Under the pieces are notes generated by a model that worked only from the letters and a program-made list of their open reading frames with translations, was not told the DNA's origin and did not search any database. The translations under genes and the position numbers were made by a program. A stretch of DNA of 64,000 bases from Pseudonocardia alni (GTDB lineage Bacteria; Actinomycetota; Actinomycetes; Mycobacteriales; Pseudonocardiaceae): positions 2,542,001-2,606,000 of the forward strand of contig NZ_PHUJ01000003.1 in NCBI RefSeq assembly GCF_002813375.1, read 5' to 3'. Shown here piece after piece: positions 7,824-15,732 of this stretch (the first letter of the stretch is position 1; each line of letters begins with the position of its first letter).

Positions 7824-8726
7824 TCAGGCCTCGCGGACCGGACGGCGCAGCTGCTCGGCCAGGGCGCCGTCGTCGCCGAAGAGGGTGTCGCGCCAGCGCT
7901 GCTCCAGCGCGCGGGTGTCGTGCCGGTCGGGGTGGAAGCGCGGGTGCCCGAAGACGGGCATCCGGCCCAGCACGCGGCGCAGGAACTGGCCGCGCCCGAA
8001 CAGCAGCCGGTAGCCCTCGCGCAGGTCCCGCGGCCGCCGCCAGACGCCCTGCTGCACGAGCAGGTACGCCCACCCGAACACGACCGCGGGCAGCACGGTG
8101 GCGACCACCAGCGGTGCGGCGCGGCCGCGCTCGGGGCCGTCGGTGCCGATGAGCTCGTAGACGTCCCAGGTCACGGACTTGTGCTCGAGCTCCTCGAGCG
8201 CGTGCCAGTGCCACAGCTCGCGGATGTCGGCGTGCACGCGCTCGGCGAACTCGTCGCTGCCGAGGATGTCCTCGGCCATCACCGCGGTGAAGTGCTCCAT
8301 CAGCGCGGTGCAGGCGAGCTGCTGCCGCGGCGAGGTGCGGTCGAGGACCTTCAGCGCGAGCGCGACCGCGGACTCCGGTACGTGCACCGGGAAGCCGCGG
8401 GAACGGAACGCCTCGTTGAGCCGGTCGTGCTCGCGGCTGTGGATGACCTCCTGCGCGGTGAACCCGGCGACCCGGGCGCGCAGCTCCGGGTCGGTCACCC
8501 GGTCCCGGAAGTGGATCACCGAGCGGACGAAGAAGTCCTCCCCCGGCGGGAAGATCGCCGAGAGCATCGCGAGGAACAGCGTCGCGGTCGCGTTGTCGGC
8601 GTAGGCCCAGCGGACCATCTGCTCGGGCAGCCGGAAGTCCAGGTGCCGCGGCGGGATGCCGACGTCGCCGCCGGTCAGCCTGCGGGGGCGTGGGCCGGAC
8701 CCGTTGTCGGTCGCCGTCTCGGTCAC
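7824..8726 (-). CDS. Predicted metal-dependent hydrolase (COG3687 / PF10118 family)
   Basis: 300 residues. The family is annotated as metal-dependent hydrolase, with a ferritin-like helical core and no well-defined substrate. Candidate metal ligands are visible in order: AQEVIHSREHDRLN, LMEHFTAVMAED and WHWHALEELEHKSVTWDVY. Such E..EH / E..H repeats recall diiron helical bundles. A hydrophobic stretch (LVVATVLPAVVFGWAYLLV) near residue 215 may associate with the membrane. The GTG start at 8726 has GGAGGA six bases upstream. It is divergent from the TetR gene at 8861 across 134 bases, so control by that regulator is plausible. Specific reaction unknown. Confidence 0.75.
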   Translation of the reverse strand: MTETATDNGSGPRPRRLTGGDVGIPPRHLDFRLPEQMVRWAYADNATATLFLAMLSAIFPPGEDFFVRSVIHFRDRVTDPELRARVAGFTAQEVIHSREHDRLNEAFRSRGFPVHVPESAVALALKVLDRTSPRQQLACTALMEHFTAVMAEDILGSDEFAERVHADIRELWHWHALEELEHKSVTWDVYELIGTDGPERGRAAPLVVATVLPAVVFGWAYLLVQQGVWRRPRDLREGYRLLFGRGQFLRRVLGRMPVFGHPRFHPDRHDTRALEQRWRDTLFGDDGALAEQLRRPVREA

Positions 8727-8860
8727 GGTCGGTCCTCCGGTCGTCGTCGACGGTCGGGCCGCATCCGTGACAGGAAGTATCCCGTACAGCGCGTACCCCT
8801 TATCGCCGAATCATCGGTGGCGCCGGGCGCGGTGTCAACCGGGCGCGGGATGATGGCCGG

Positions 8861-9514
8861 GTGAGCGGATCCGTGACCCCCGGCGACGGCCGCGCCCGTC
8901 GCTGGGCCGGACAGCGGGCGGCCCGGCGGGCCGAGGTCGTCGAGGCCGCGATGGCCGCGATCGCCGAGCACGGACCGGAGGCCACGACCGAGCAGATCGC
9001 CGGTCGCGCCGGGGTGCCCCGGCCCGCGCTGTACCGGCACTTCGACGGCCTGGAGGACCTGCAGGGCGCGATCGCCGAGGCCGCGCTGGAGCTCTACTCC
9101 GAGGCGCTCGCGCCGGTGTGGAGCCCGCGCGGGACGCCGCGGGAGATGCTCGTCGCCGCCATCGCCGCGCACGTGCGGTGGCTCGCCGCGCACACCGAGC
9201 TCTACCGGTACGTGCTGCGCGCCGCCGGGGTCACGACGGCCGTCACCGACATCCGGCACCGCATCGCCGACCGGATGACCGGCCTGCTGACCGGTGGCTA
9301 CCCCGGGCTGCCCGCGACCGTCGCGGCGCCGCTGGCCGCCGGCGCGGTCGGGCTGGTCGACGGCGCGACCGAGCGCTGGCTCTCCTCGGCGGACCCGCTC
9401 CCGCTCGACGAGCTCGCCGAGCACCTGGCCCGGTGGGTCTGGTCGGTGCTCGACGTGGCGCTGCGCGAGGTCGCGATCGAGCTCGACCCGGACGTCCCGC
9501 TCACGGCGGGCTGA
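8861..9514 (+). CDS. TetR/AcrR-family transcriptional regulator
   Basis: 217 residues. The N-terminal helix-turn-helix is clear: EVVEAAMAAIAEHGPEATT, then EQIAGRAGVPRPALYRHF, the recognition helix with the YRHF hallmark. The C-terminal half is an all-helical ligand domain of no recognisable class. GTG 8861 is preferred because the HTH then sits about 20-60 residues in, as usual. It is divergent from the predicted hydrolase at 7824-8726 and probably controls that gene, itself, or both. The 134-base gap contains no clear perfect palindrome. Confidence 0.88.
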   Translation: MSGSVTPGDGRARRWAGQRAARRAEVVEAAMAAIAEHGPEATTEQIAGRAGVPRPALYRHFDGLEDLQGAIAEAALELYSEALAPVWSPRGTPREMLVAAIAAHVRWLAAHTELYRYVLRAAGVTTAVTDIRHRIADRMTGLLTGGYPGLPATVAAPLAAGAVGLVDGATERWLSSADPLPLDELAEHLARWVWSVLDVALREVAIELDPDVPLTAG

Positions 9515-9517
9515 GCG

Positions 9518-9961
9518 CTACTCCGCGACGCCGATGTCCTCGTTCCACAGGTCGGGGCGCTCGGCGACGAAGGCGGTCATCATGTCCACGCAGCGCGCGT
9601 CGTCGAGCACCTGCACGCGCACCCCGTGCTCGGCCAGCCAGTCGTGCCCGCCGTGGAAGGTCCGGGCCTCCCCCACGAGCACCGCGCCGATCCCGAACTG
9701 ACGGATCAGCCCCGAGCAGTACCAGCAGGGCGAGAGCGTGGTGACCATCGTCGTGGACCGGTAGTCGCGGCGGCGGCCCGCGTCGCGGAACGCCGCGGTC
9801 TCGCCGTGCACCGTCGGGTCGCCGTCCTGCACACGACGGTTGTGGCCACGCCCGAGGACCTCCCCGTCCGGTCCGACGAGTGCGGCGCCGATCGGGATGC
9901 CGCCCGAGGCCAGCCCGGCCCGGGCCTGCTCCACCGCGACGTCCAGCCAGCTCGGATCCAT
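9518..9961 (-). CDS. Cytosine deaminase, FCY1-like (CDA superfamily)
   Basis: Probably deaminates cytosine (or a related base) to uracil in the cytosol. The 147-residue protein has the zinc motif His52-x-Glu54 (TVHGETAAF) and Cys79-x2-Cys82 (LSPCWYCSG). The catalytic proton shuttle is the Glu of HGE. The C-terminus ERPDLWNEDIG closely resembles the lid segment of yeast cytosine deaminase (ERPQDWFEDIG as I remember it), which separates it from guanine or tRNA deaminases. It lies 10 bases downstream of the oxygenase gene, on the same strand as an NCS1 base permease. The shared operon supports a role in nucleobase salvage or breakdown. Confidence 0.85.
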   Translation of the reverse strand: MDPSWLDVAVEQARAGLASGGIPIGAALVGPDGEVLGRGHNRRVQDGDPTVHGETAAFRDAGRRRDYRSTTMVTTLSPCWYCSGLIRQFGIGAVLVGEARTFHGGHDWLAEHGVRVQVLDDARCVDMMTAFVAERPDLWNEDIGVAE

Positions 9962-9971
9962 GCGCGCGAAC

Positions 9972-10901
9972 CTATACCGAGATCGCGGCCAGGCGTTCGC
10001 GCAGGAACGGCGCGGACACCACCGGGTCCAGCACCGTCCGGCCGAGCGGCGGGGCCAGCGGCGTGACGACGGCGTCGTGGTCCAGCTCGAAGAAGAACAC
10101 CAGCGACACCAGGTCCTCGGCCGGGGCGTGGGCCTGCGGTGGCAGCACCCGGTGCCGCCCGGCCCGCCAGCGGTGCCCGGTCCAGTGCGCGAGCAGGTCG
10201 CCGACGTTCACCGTCAGCGCACCCGGGGTGTAGGGCGCGTCGGTCCAGCCGTGCCCCTCGACGTCGACCTGCAGCCCGCCCGCCCCGGGTTCCCGGTCGA
10301 GCAGGGTGACGGTGCCGAAGTCGGTGTGCGGGCCGATCCGGAACTGCCCGGGCAGCGGGGCCCCGGTCTCGGTCATCGGCGGGTAGCGGTTGATGTTGAA
10401 CGTCCACGTCGGGTGCGTCGCGAGGTCGCGCAGCGTCGACGGCTCCTGCCCGAGGGCCCCCGCGCACAGCTCCAGCAGCGCGCCCGCGACACGGGTCATC
10501 GCCGTGCAGTAGGCGGTCACCGCCTCCTGCAGCGCCGGGACCTGCGCCGGCCAGACGTTCGGCGGGAACCACACCGCGTCGGTCTCCGCGTCACCGGTCG
10601 GCGCGAACGGTCCCACCGCGAAGGACTCCTTGAGGTCCGGCGGCGAGTCGCCGCCCTCCACCCGGTCGTTGGCCTCGACGCCGGGCGGCAGCCACCCCCG
10701 CCCGCCGACTCCGACCGCGTAGCCGCGCTTGACCGCCTCGGGCAGCGCGAAGAAGTCCCGTGCGGCGGCCCGCACCACCCATGCCGCGCCCTCCGGCACC
10801 CCGTGCCCGACGACCTGCAGGAACCCGGCCCGCTGCAACGCGGTGTCCACCGCAACCGGGTCCGGCGCGGCCAGGTCCACGGTCGGGATGAGCGCGTTCA
10901 C
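9972..10901 (-). CDS. Isopenicillin N synthase-like 2-oxoglutarate/Fe(II)-dependent oxygenase
   Basis: 309 residues from GTG 10901. The N-terminal DIOX_N half shows IPTVDL and GFLQVVGHGV. The jelly-roll half carries the facial triad: His and Asp in GPHTDFGTVTLL and a distal His in WRAGRHRVLPP. Typical C-terminal FFFELDHDAVV follows. Members oxidise small molecules using O2 and usually 2-oxoglutarate. The usual 2OG-anchoring R-x-S is not obvious after the distal His, so cosubstrate use should be checked. The start overlaps the end of the permease gene by 4 bases (GTGA) and the deaminase follows 10 bases downstream. A nucleobase substrate (compare fungal thymine 7-hydroxylase, same superfamily) is inferred from context only. 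Confidence 0.82.
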   Translation of the reverse strand: MNALIPTVDLAAPDPVAVDTALQRAGFLQVVGHGVPEGAAWVVRAAARDFFALPEAVKRGYAVGVGGRGWLPPGVEANDRVEGGDSPPDLKESFAVGPFAPTGDAETDAVWFPPNVWPAQVPALQEAVTAYCTAMTRVAGALLELCAGALGQEPSTLRDLATHPTWTFNINRYPPMTETGAPLPGQFRIGPHTDFGTVTLLDREPGAGGLQVDVEGHGWTDAPYTPGALTVNVGDLLAHWTGHRWRAGRHRVLPPQAHAPAEDLVSLVFFFELDHDAVVTPLAPPLGRTVLDPVVSAPFLRERLAAISV

Positions 10902-12307
10902 CGGGTACCCCCGGGCGTCGCGACGGCGGTGCGGCGCAGCAGCAGGGCGTAGAGCCCGGCCGCGAGCAGCAGCCCCACCAGGAAGGTCACGTCCCCGATC
11001 CCCGGCAGCAGCCGCGGCACCAGGCCGGTGAACAGCTCCTGGTTCGCGAAGAGCAGCACCGACACCACGATGCCGACGGCCAGCGCCACCGGGCCCGCGT
11101 GGTTCCGGTAGGTGCGGTCGTAGAGCAGATCGGGGTCGGTCGGGCGCAGCCACTGGTCGGTGAGCACCACCCCGAGCCACGGCCCGACCCAGTACACGAC
11201 GACCAGCAGGAACGCCTCGTACCCGGCTGCGGCATCGCCGAGGGCGACCAGCGCGATCACGAACCCGACCGCCCCGAACGCCAGCGCGACGACGGCCCGC
11301 GCCCGCGCCAGCGGCACGTCGATGCCGAGTGCGAGGAACGCCATCGCCCCGGAGTAGACGTTGAGGACGTTCGCCGCGACCGCCCCCACCGCGATGGCGA
11401 CCAGGGTCAGCACGGTCAGCCACCCGGGCAGCAGGCCGGTGTAGTTCGCGACCGGGTTGTCCGAGTCGAGCCCGGCCGCCGTCGCCGCACCGACCGACAC
11501 CGCACCGACGGTCATGAGCACCGTGGTGGACAGGAACAGGCCGCCGCCCGCGGCGAGCCCGGTGGCCCGCGCCGACACCGAACGGGGCAGGTAGCGGGAG
11601 TAGTCCGCGGCGTAGGGGCTCCAGCCCGCCGAGTACCCGACGACGGCGCCGACGGTCAGCAGGAACCCGCCGACCCCGCCCACCCCGTCCGGCGACGCGG
11701 CCGCCCCCGGGTCCGACACGGCGAGCACCAGCACCGCCCCGATCCCGAGCACGACCGCGAGCAGCGGGAAGGCGAGCCGCTCGAACGCCTGCACCAGGTT
11801 GTGCCCGAAGAACGCGACGGCGACCTGGACGACGACCACCGCCACCAGCCACGCGACCGTCCCGCCGCCGGTGATCGCCGACAGGGCGAAGGCGGCGCTG
11901 ACGCTGTTCACCGCGAACCAGCCGAAGCCCGAGGTGATCGTCATCAACGCGGCGGGCAGTGCGTTGCCGCGGTGGCCGAACGCGAGCCGCCCCAGCACCA
12001 TCTGCGGCACCCCGGCGGCCGGTCCGCGGGCGGACAGGATCCCGTGGGCGACCGCGGCGAGCAGGTTCCCGACGACGATCGCCGCGACCGCCGCGGGTAC
12101 CGACTGCCCGAACGCCGTCACCGACAGCACGCCGACGAAGATCGTCGCGAACTCCAGGTTCGGCGAGGTCCACGTCCAGAACAGCTGGCGGGGTCTGCCG
12201 TGCCGCTCGGAGTCCGGCACGGGCTCGGCGGAGCCGGGCTCGACGGCGACGATGCGGTCGCCGTACCCGCGGTCTGCGGCCGCGCCGACGGTGTTCTCGG
12301 TGGTCAC
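10898..12307 (-). CDS. NCS1-family nucleobase permease (cytosine/purine type)
   Basis: 469 residues, about 12 hydrophobic helices, inner membrane. The family signature region (RQLFWTWTSPNLEFATIFVG, GILSARGPAAGVPQMVLGR, SGFGWFAVNS) identifies the cytosine/purine/uracil/thiamine/allantoin permease group. It is the first gene of a three-gene unit with the oxygenase (4-base overlap) and the FCY1-like deaminase. Cytosine or another pyrimidine is therefore the likeliest cargo, though NCS1 specificity cannot be read from sequence alone. The start is GTG 12307; no strong ribosome binding site is seen upstream. Confidence 0.87.
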   Translation of the reverse strand: MTTENTVGAAADRGYGDRIVAVEPGSAEPVPDSERHGRPRQLFWTWTSPNLEFATIFVGVLSVTAFGQSVPAAVAAIVVGNLLAAVAHGILSARGPAAGVPQMVLGRLAFGHRGNALPAALMTITSGFGWFAVNSVSAAFALSAITGGGTVAWLVAVVVVQVAVAFFGHNLVQAFERLAFPLLAVVLGIGAVLVLAVSDPGAAASPDGVGGVGGFLLTVGAVVGYSAGWSPYAADYSRYLPRSVSARATGLAAGGGLFLSTTVLMTVGAVSVGAATAAGLDSDNPVANYTGLLPGWLTVLTLVAIAVGAVAANVLNVYSGAMAFLALGIDVPLARARAVVALAFGAVGFVIALVALGDAAAGYEAFLLVVVYWVGPWLGVVLTDQWLRPTDPDLLYDRTYRNHAGPVALAVGIVVSVLLFANQELFTGLVPRLLPGIGDVTFLVGLLLAAGLYALLLRRTAVATPGGTR

Positions 12308-12359
12308 CGCGCCACTGTGACCCGCGGACCGGGCGGGACGGAACCTCGGTAACCGACTG

Positions 12360-12389
12360 TTGACATGGTTGCCCCGTCCGGACCGTAGT
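12360..12389 (+). promoter_or_regulatory. Predicted promoter of the small membrane protein gene
   Basis: A consensus -35 TTGACA (12360-12365) is followed after 18 bases by a weak -10 CGTAGT (12384-12389). A start point near 12396 would leave a leader of about 37 bases before the ATG at 12433. Confidence 0.35.
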
Positions 12390-12432
12390 CCTGCGGATCC
12401 AGCGGACGGCCCGGTCCGCCACGATCGTCGGC

Positions 12433-12903
12433 ATGCGGACGAACCTGAACGTGGCCCTGCAGGCCGGCGCCCTCCTGGCCGTCGCGGCCCTGCGGTTCAC
12501 CGCGCCGGGGTGGTTCCTGATCATCCTGATCGTGACCGTGGTCGGCCCGGCCCTCCTGGCGCTCCCGACGGTGCTGTCGCTGATCGTGCTGCGACGCCGT
12601 GTGCTCGGCCCGGCCGTGGCCGCCCCGTTCGTCGCCTGCGCCGGGTTCCTGCTCGCCGGCGGGCTGCTGATGCCCGACTTCGGCGACACCGCGGACTCGG
12701 TGCGCGCCCCGCTGACGGTGCTGCTGGAGTCGGCCGGGCTGCCCGCCGGGCCGACCGAGCCGCTGTACGTCGTCGGCTCGCTTGCCCTGGCCGGCTGGTC
12801 GGTGTCGCTGGTCTGGCTGGGCGTGGCGCTGGCGCTCGACGCCCGCCGGACGCACCGGGTCCCCGGGCCGCCGCACCCGGCCTGGGTGCGGCCGGTCTCC
12901 TGA
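12433..12903 (+). CDS. Small integral membrane protein, function unknown
   Basis: 156 residues with four clear hydrophobic helices. They lie at roughly residues 8-27, 30-53, 60-78 and 113-133. Between helices 3 and 4 is an acidic extracytoplasmic-type loop (LMPDFGDTADSVRAP). The tail is basic and His/Pro-rich. I do not recognise a family. It starts at ATG 12433, stands alone, is divergent from the permease operon and convergent with truA. A hairpin follows the stop. Confidence 0.65.
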   Translation: MRTNLNVALQAGALLAVAALRFTAPGWFLIILIVTVVGPALLALPTVLSLIVLRRRVLGPAVAAPFVACAGFLLAGGLLMPDFGDTADSVRAPLTVLLESAGLPAGPTEPLYVVGSLALAGWSVSLVWLGVALALDARRTHRVPGPPHPAWVRPVS

Positions 12904-12943
12904 AGCCGCTCGCCCCCGTCCCCGAGGCCCCCGTCCACGCCGT

Positions 12944-12973
12944 CCGGACCGGTCACACCCGGGGCCGGTCCGG
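12944..12973. terminator. Candidate bidirectional terminator between the membrane protein gene and truA
   Basis: 9-bp perfect inverted repeat CCGGACCGG / CCGGTCCGG with a 12-base loop, in the 115-base gap between two convergent genes. There is no T-run, as is common in such GC-rich genomes. Confidence 0.5.
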
Positions 12974-13018
12974 CCCCACCCGGCCGGCCGCGTCCGGCTC
13001 GGTCCCGGCGGGGTCTGC

Positions 13019-13921
13019 TCAGCCCTCGCCCGGTACCCGGATCCGCCGGGTCCGCTCGGCGCGGGTGGCGAGCTCGTCGTCGGCGGGGTAGTCGACGCCG
13101 GTCAGCGACAGGCCGTGCGGCGGCGCGACGGTCACCTCGGAGGCGCGCAGCTCGCGGCGCAGCAGTCCCGCGGGCCAGTCGGCGGGCCTGCGCCCTCGGC
13201 CGACCTCGAACACCGCGCCGACCAGGCTGCGGACCATCGAGTGGCAGAACGCGTCCGCGGAGACCGCCGCGACCAGCACGTCCGGCTCGCCCGGCGCGGG
13301 CGACCAGTCGAAGCGCTGCAGCGCGCGCACGGTCGTCGCGCCCTCGCGGCGCTTGCAGAACGCGGCGAAGTCGTGCTCGCCCAGCAGCAGTGCCGAGGCG
13401 GCGTTCATCGGCTCCGGGTCCAGCGGGTACGGCCAGGCGACGGTCTCCCGCGCCCGCAGCGGCTCGGCCCCGAACGGGGCCGTGGTGACCCGGTAGCGGT
13501 AGTGCCTCCGCAGCGCGGAGAAGCGGGCGTCGAAGGCGTCGGGTACCCGCCCGAGGTCGTGCACCCGCACGTCGGGTGGGAGCAGCCGGTTCAACCGCCT
13601 GAGCAGGCCGTCGATCTGCGGTGCGAGCGTCTCCGGGAGGTCGACGTGGCAGACCTGGCCGGACGCGTGCACCCCGGCGTCGGTGCGCCCGGCGACGGTG
13701 AGCCGCAGCGGGGTGCGCAGCACGGTCGACAGGGCCTCGGTGAGCACGCCCTGCACGGTGCGCCGGCTCGGCTGCTGGGCCCATCCGGAGAAGTCGGTGC
13801 CGTCGTAGGCGACGTCGAGCCGTAGCCGGACGGTGCCGGCTCCCGGGTCGGGGGCACCGGAAACGCCGACGAGCCCGCCGTCGGTGACGGCGGGCTCGTC
13901 GGTGTGGTGCGCTCGGCTCAG
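13019..13921 (-). CDS. truA: tRNA pseudouridine(38-40) synthase TruA, start codon uncertain
   Basis: Isomerises uridines 38-40 in the tRNA anticodon arm. The core is intact: [17 protein letters not shown], then [19 protein letters not shown] with the catalytic Asp. The RYRYRV-type motif appears as RRHYRYRV, followed by FAAFCKRR and [12 protein letters not shown]. Oddity: between the rplQ stop and the core ([12 protein letters not shown]) the frame has no ATG, GTG or TTG. The only near-start is a CTG that overlaps the rplQ stop as CTGA (13921-13919), giving about 300 residues, and that is the start shown. A GTG nearby (in CCGGTGCCC) is out of frame. A strong hairpin at 13868-13900 lies within this N-terminal stretch. 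See findings. Confidence 0.85.
   Translation of the reverse strand: MSRAHHTDEPAVTDGGLVGVSGAPDPGAGTVRLRLDVAYDGTDFSGWAQQPSRRTVQGVLTEALSTVLRTPLRLTVAGRTDAGVHASGQVCHVDLPETLAPQIDGLLRRLNRLLPPDVRVHDLGRVPDAFDARFSALRRHYRYRVTTAPFGAEPLRARETVAWPYPLDPEPMNAASALLLGEHDFAAFCKRREGATTVRALQRFDWSPAPGEPDVLVAAVSADAFCHSMVRSLVGAVFEVGRGRRPADWPAGLLRRELRASEVTVAPPHGLSLTGVDYPADDELATRAERTRRIRVPGEG
13868..13900 (-). terminator. Strong hairpin after rplQ, possible attenuator before truA
   Basis: Perfect 15-bp inverted repeat (GACGAGCCCGCCGTC / GACGGCGGGCTCGTC) with a 3-base loop. It starts 17 bases after the rplQ stop and is followed on the transcript by GGCGTTT. It is the strongest terminator-like hairpin at the end of the alpha operon, yet truA follows directly. 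It may end most transcripts or reduce truA expression. Confidence 0.65.
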
Positions 13922-14586
13922 GAGCCGGACTCCTTCTTGCCCGTGGAGTCCTCGGCGGCGTCGGCAGCCTCGTCGGCGGCCTCCTCCGCGGCGGCAGCGG
14001 CGTCGACGGCCTTGTCGGCGGCCTCGGAACCCGGGGCCACCTCCTCGGCCTCGGCCGCGGCGTCGACCGCCTTCTCGGCGGCCTCCTGTGCCTCGTCGGC
14101 GGCGGTGACCTCGGCCTCGGTGGCCTCGGTCGACTCGACCGTGGTGTCCTCGTCCGTGGCGGCCGGAGCGGCGGCCACGGCCTGGGACGCGGCCGAACGA
14201 CGGGCACGGTTCGCCTCGTCGGTGACCGTCTTCTGCTGGACCAGCTCGATGACCGCCATCGGGGCGTTGTCGCCCTTGCGCGGCATCGTCTTGGTGATCC
14301 GGGTGTAGCCACCGTTGCGGTCCGCGAAGAACGGGCCGATCTCGGTGACGAGGCGGTGCACGACCGACTTGTCGCGGATCACCTTCATGATCTCGCGCCG
14401 GTTGTGCAGGTCGCCGGCCTTGGCCTTGGTGATCAGCCGCTCCGCGTACGGACGCAGCCGCCGGGCCTTGGCCTCGGTGGTGGTGATCCGGCCGTGTTCG
14501 AACAGCGAGGTCGCCAGGTTGGCCAGGATCAGCCGCTGGTGCGCGGGCGACCCGCCGAGGCGGGCACCCTTGGTGGGCTGGGGCAT
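13918..14586 (-). CDS. rplQ: 50S ribosomal protein L17 with long Ala/Glu-rich C-terminal tail
   Basis: Large-subunit protein near the exit tunnel. The conserved L17 core ([17 protein letters not shown], then [27 protein letters not shown]) spans about residues 1-125. The remaining near 100 residues are a low-complexity Ala/Glu/Asp tail that ends STGKKESGS. Core-only bacterial L17 is about 120-130 residues; actinobacterial forms are often extended but this one is long at 222. The tail contains two similar stretches ([11 protein letters not shown] and [11 protein letters not shown]). It starts 2 bases after the rpoA stop. Confidence 0.97.
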   Translation of the reverse strand: MPQPTKGARLGGSPAHQRLILANLATSLFEHGRITTTEAKARRLRPYAERLITKAKAGDLHNRREIMKVIRDKSVVHRLVTEIGPFFADRNGGYTRITKTMPRKGDNAPMAVIELVQQKTVTDEANRARRSAASQAVAAAPAATDEDTTVESTEATEAEVTAADEAQEAAEKAVDAAAEAEEVAPGSEAADKAVDAAAAAEEAADEAADAAEDSTGKKESGS

Positions 14587-14588
14587 GG

Positions 14589-15641
14589 CTACAACTGCTC
14601 CGTTTCTGCGTAGTCCTGACCGTCGTCACCGAAGGTGTCCGGGTCGAACCCGCTCCCACCGTCGACGCCGTAGTCGCTCGCCGCCGCCGACGGGTCGAAC
14701 CCGGGCGGGCTGTCCTTGAGGGCCAGGCCGAGACCGACGAGCTTCATCTTGACCTCGTCGATCGACTTGGCGCCGAAGTTGCGGATGTCGAGCAGGTCCG
14801 CCTCGCTGCGACCGACGAGCTCGCCGACCGTGTGGATGCCCTCGCGCTTGAGGCAGTTGTACGACCGGACCGTGAGGTCCAGCTCCTCGATCGGCATCGC
14901 GAACGCCGCGATGGTGTCCGCCTCCTGCGGGGAGGGGCCGATCTCGATGCCCTCGGCGTCCACGTTCAGCTCGCGGGCCAGGCCGAACAGCTCGACCAGG
15001 GTCTTGCCGGCCGAGGCCAGCGCGTCCCGCGGGGTGATGGACGGCTTCGACTCGACGTCGAGGATGAGCTTGTCGAAGTCGGTGCGCTGCTCGACGCGCG
15101 TGGCCTCGACCTTGTAGGTCACCTTCAGCACCGGCGAGTAGATCGAGTCGACCGGGATGCGGCCGATCTCGGCACCGGTGGCCTTGTTCTGCATCGCCGG
15201 GACGTACCCGCGACCGCGCTCGACGACGAGCTCGACCTCGAGCCGGCCCTTGTCGTTGAGCGAGGCGATGTGCAGGTCCGGGTTGTGCACGGTGACACCG
15301 GCGGGCGGGACGATGTCCCCCGCGGTGACCGCACCCGGGCCCTGCTTGCGCAGGTACATCGTCACCGGCTCGTCCTCCTCGGAGCTCACGACGAGCTCCT
15401 TGAGGTTGAGGATGATGTCGGTGACGTCCTCCTTGACCCCCGGCACGGTGGTGAACTCGTGCAGGACGCCGTCGATCCGGATGGACGTGACGGCGGCACC
15501 GGGGATCGACGACAGCAGCGTCCGGCGCAGGGAGTTACCGAGGGTGTAACCGAAGCCCGGCTCCAACGGCTCGATGACGAACCGCGACCGGGTCTCGGTG
15601 ACGACGTCCTCGGCCAGTGAGGGTCGCTGAGAGATCAGCAT
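14589..15641 (-). CDS. rpoA: DNA-directed RNA polymerase alpha subunit
   Basis: Assembles RNA polymerase and contacts UP elements and activators. 350 residues. The N-terminal dimerisation domain includes [25 protein letters not shown]. The C-terminal domain carries [15 protein letters not shown] and [20 protein letters not shown]. An acidic tail follows ([19 protein letters not shown]). ATG 15641 (MLISQRPSL) has GGAGG 8 bases upstream, and upstream in-frame residues lack similarity. Confidence 0.98.
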   Translation of the reverse strand: MLISQRPSLAEDVVTETRSRFVIEPLEPGFGYTLGNSLRRTLLSSIPGAAVTSIRIDGVLHEFTTVPGVKEDVTDIILNLKELVVSSEEDEPVTMYLRKQGPGAVTAGDIVPPAGVTVHNPDLHIASLNDKGRLEVELVVERGRGYVPAMQNKATGAEIGRIPVDSIYSPVLKVTYKVEATRVEQRTDFDKLILDVESKPSITPRDALASAGKTLVELFGLARELNVDAEGIEIGPSPQEADTIAAFAMPIEELDLTVRSYNCLKREGIHTVGELVGRSEADLLDIRNFGAKSIDEVKMKLVGLGLALKDSPPGFDPSAAASDYGVDGGSGFDPDTFGDDGQDYAETEQL

Positions 15642-15662
15642 GGGTGTGTGCCTCCTTCGCAC

Positions 15663-15690
15663 CTGCGACAACCGCTATTTGATGTCGCAG
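15663..15690 (-). other. Hairpin in the rpsD-rpoA spacer
   Basis: 8-bp perfect inverted repeat (CTGCGACA / TGTCGCAG) around a 12-base loop. A second GC-rich inverted repeat (CGCCGCCCC / GGGGCGACGGCG, imperfect) follows at about 15700-15727. Placed in the 91-base gap inside the operon, they could be an mRNA processing or regulatory structure, for example an S4 target. That is inference. Confidence 0.35.
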
Positions 15691-15732
15691 TGGGAACCGC
15701 CGCCCCTCCCTGCGGGGCGACGGCGTGTCGAG

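Noticed and set aside
14000-14150. Repeated GCC/GCG-rich codons in the rplQ tail as a DNA repeat array or CRISPR-like element
   Set aside because: The repetition is at the protein level (Ala/Glu tail) with irregular spacing and no spacer structure.
13019-14659. A single long protein combining the L17 region and TruA
   Set aside because: The upstream part is an out-of-frame reading of rplQ; only the last 300 or so codons are TruA.
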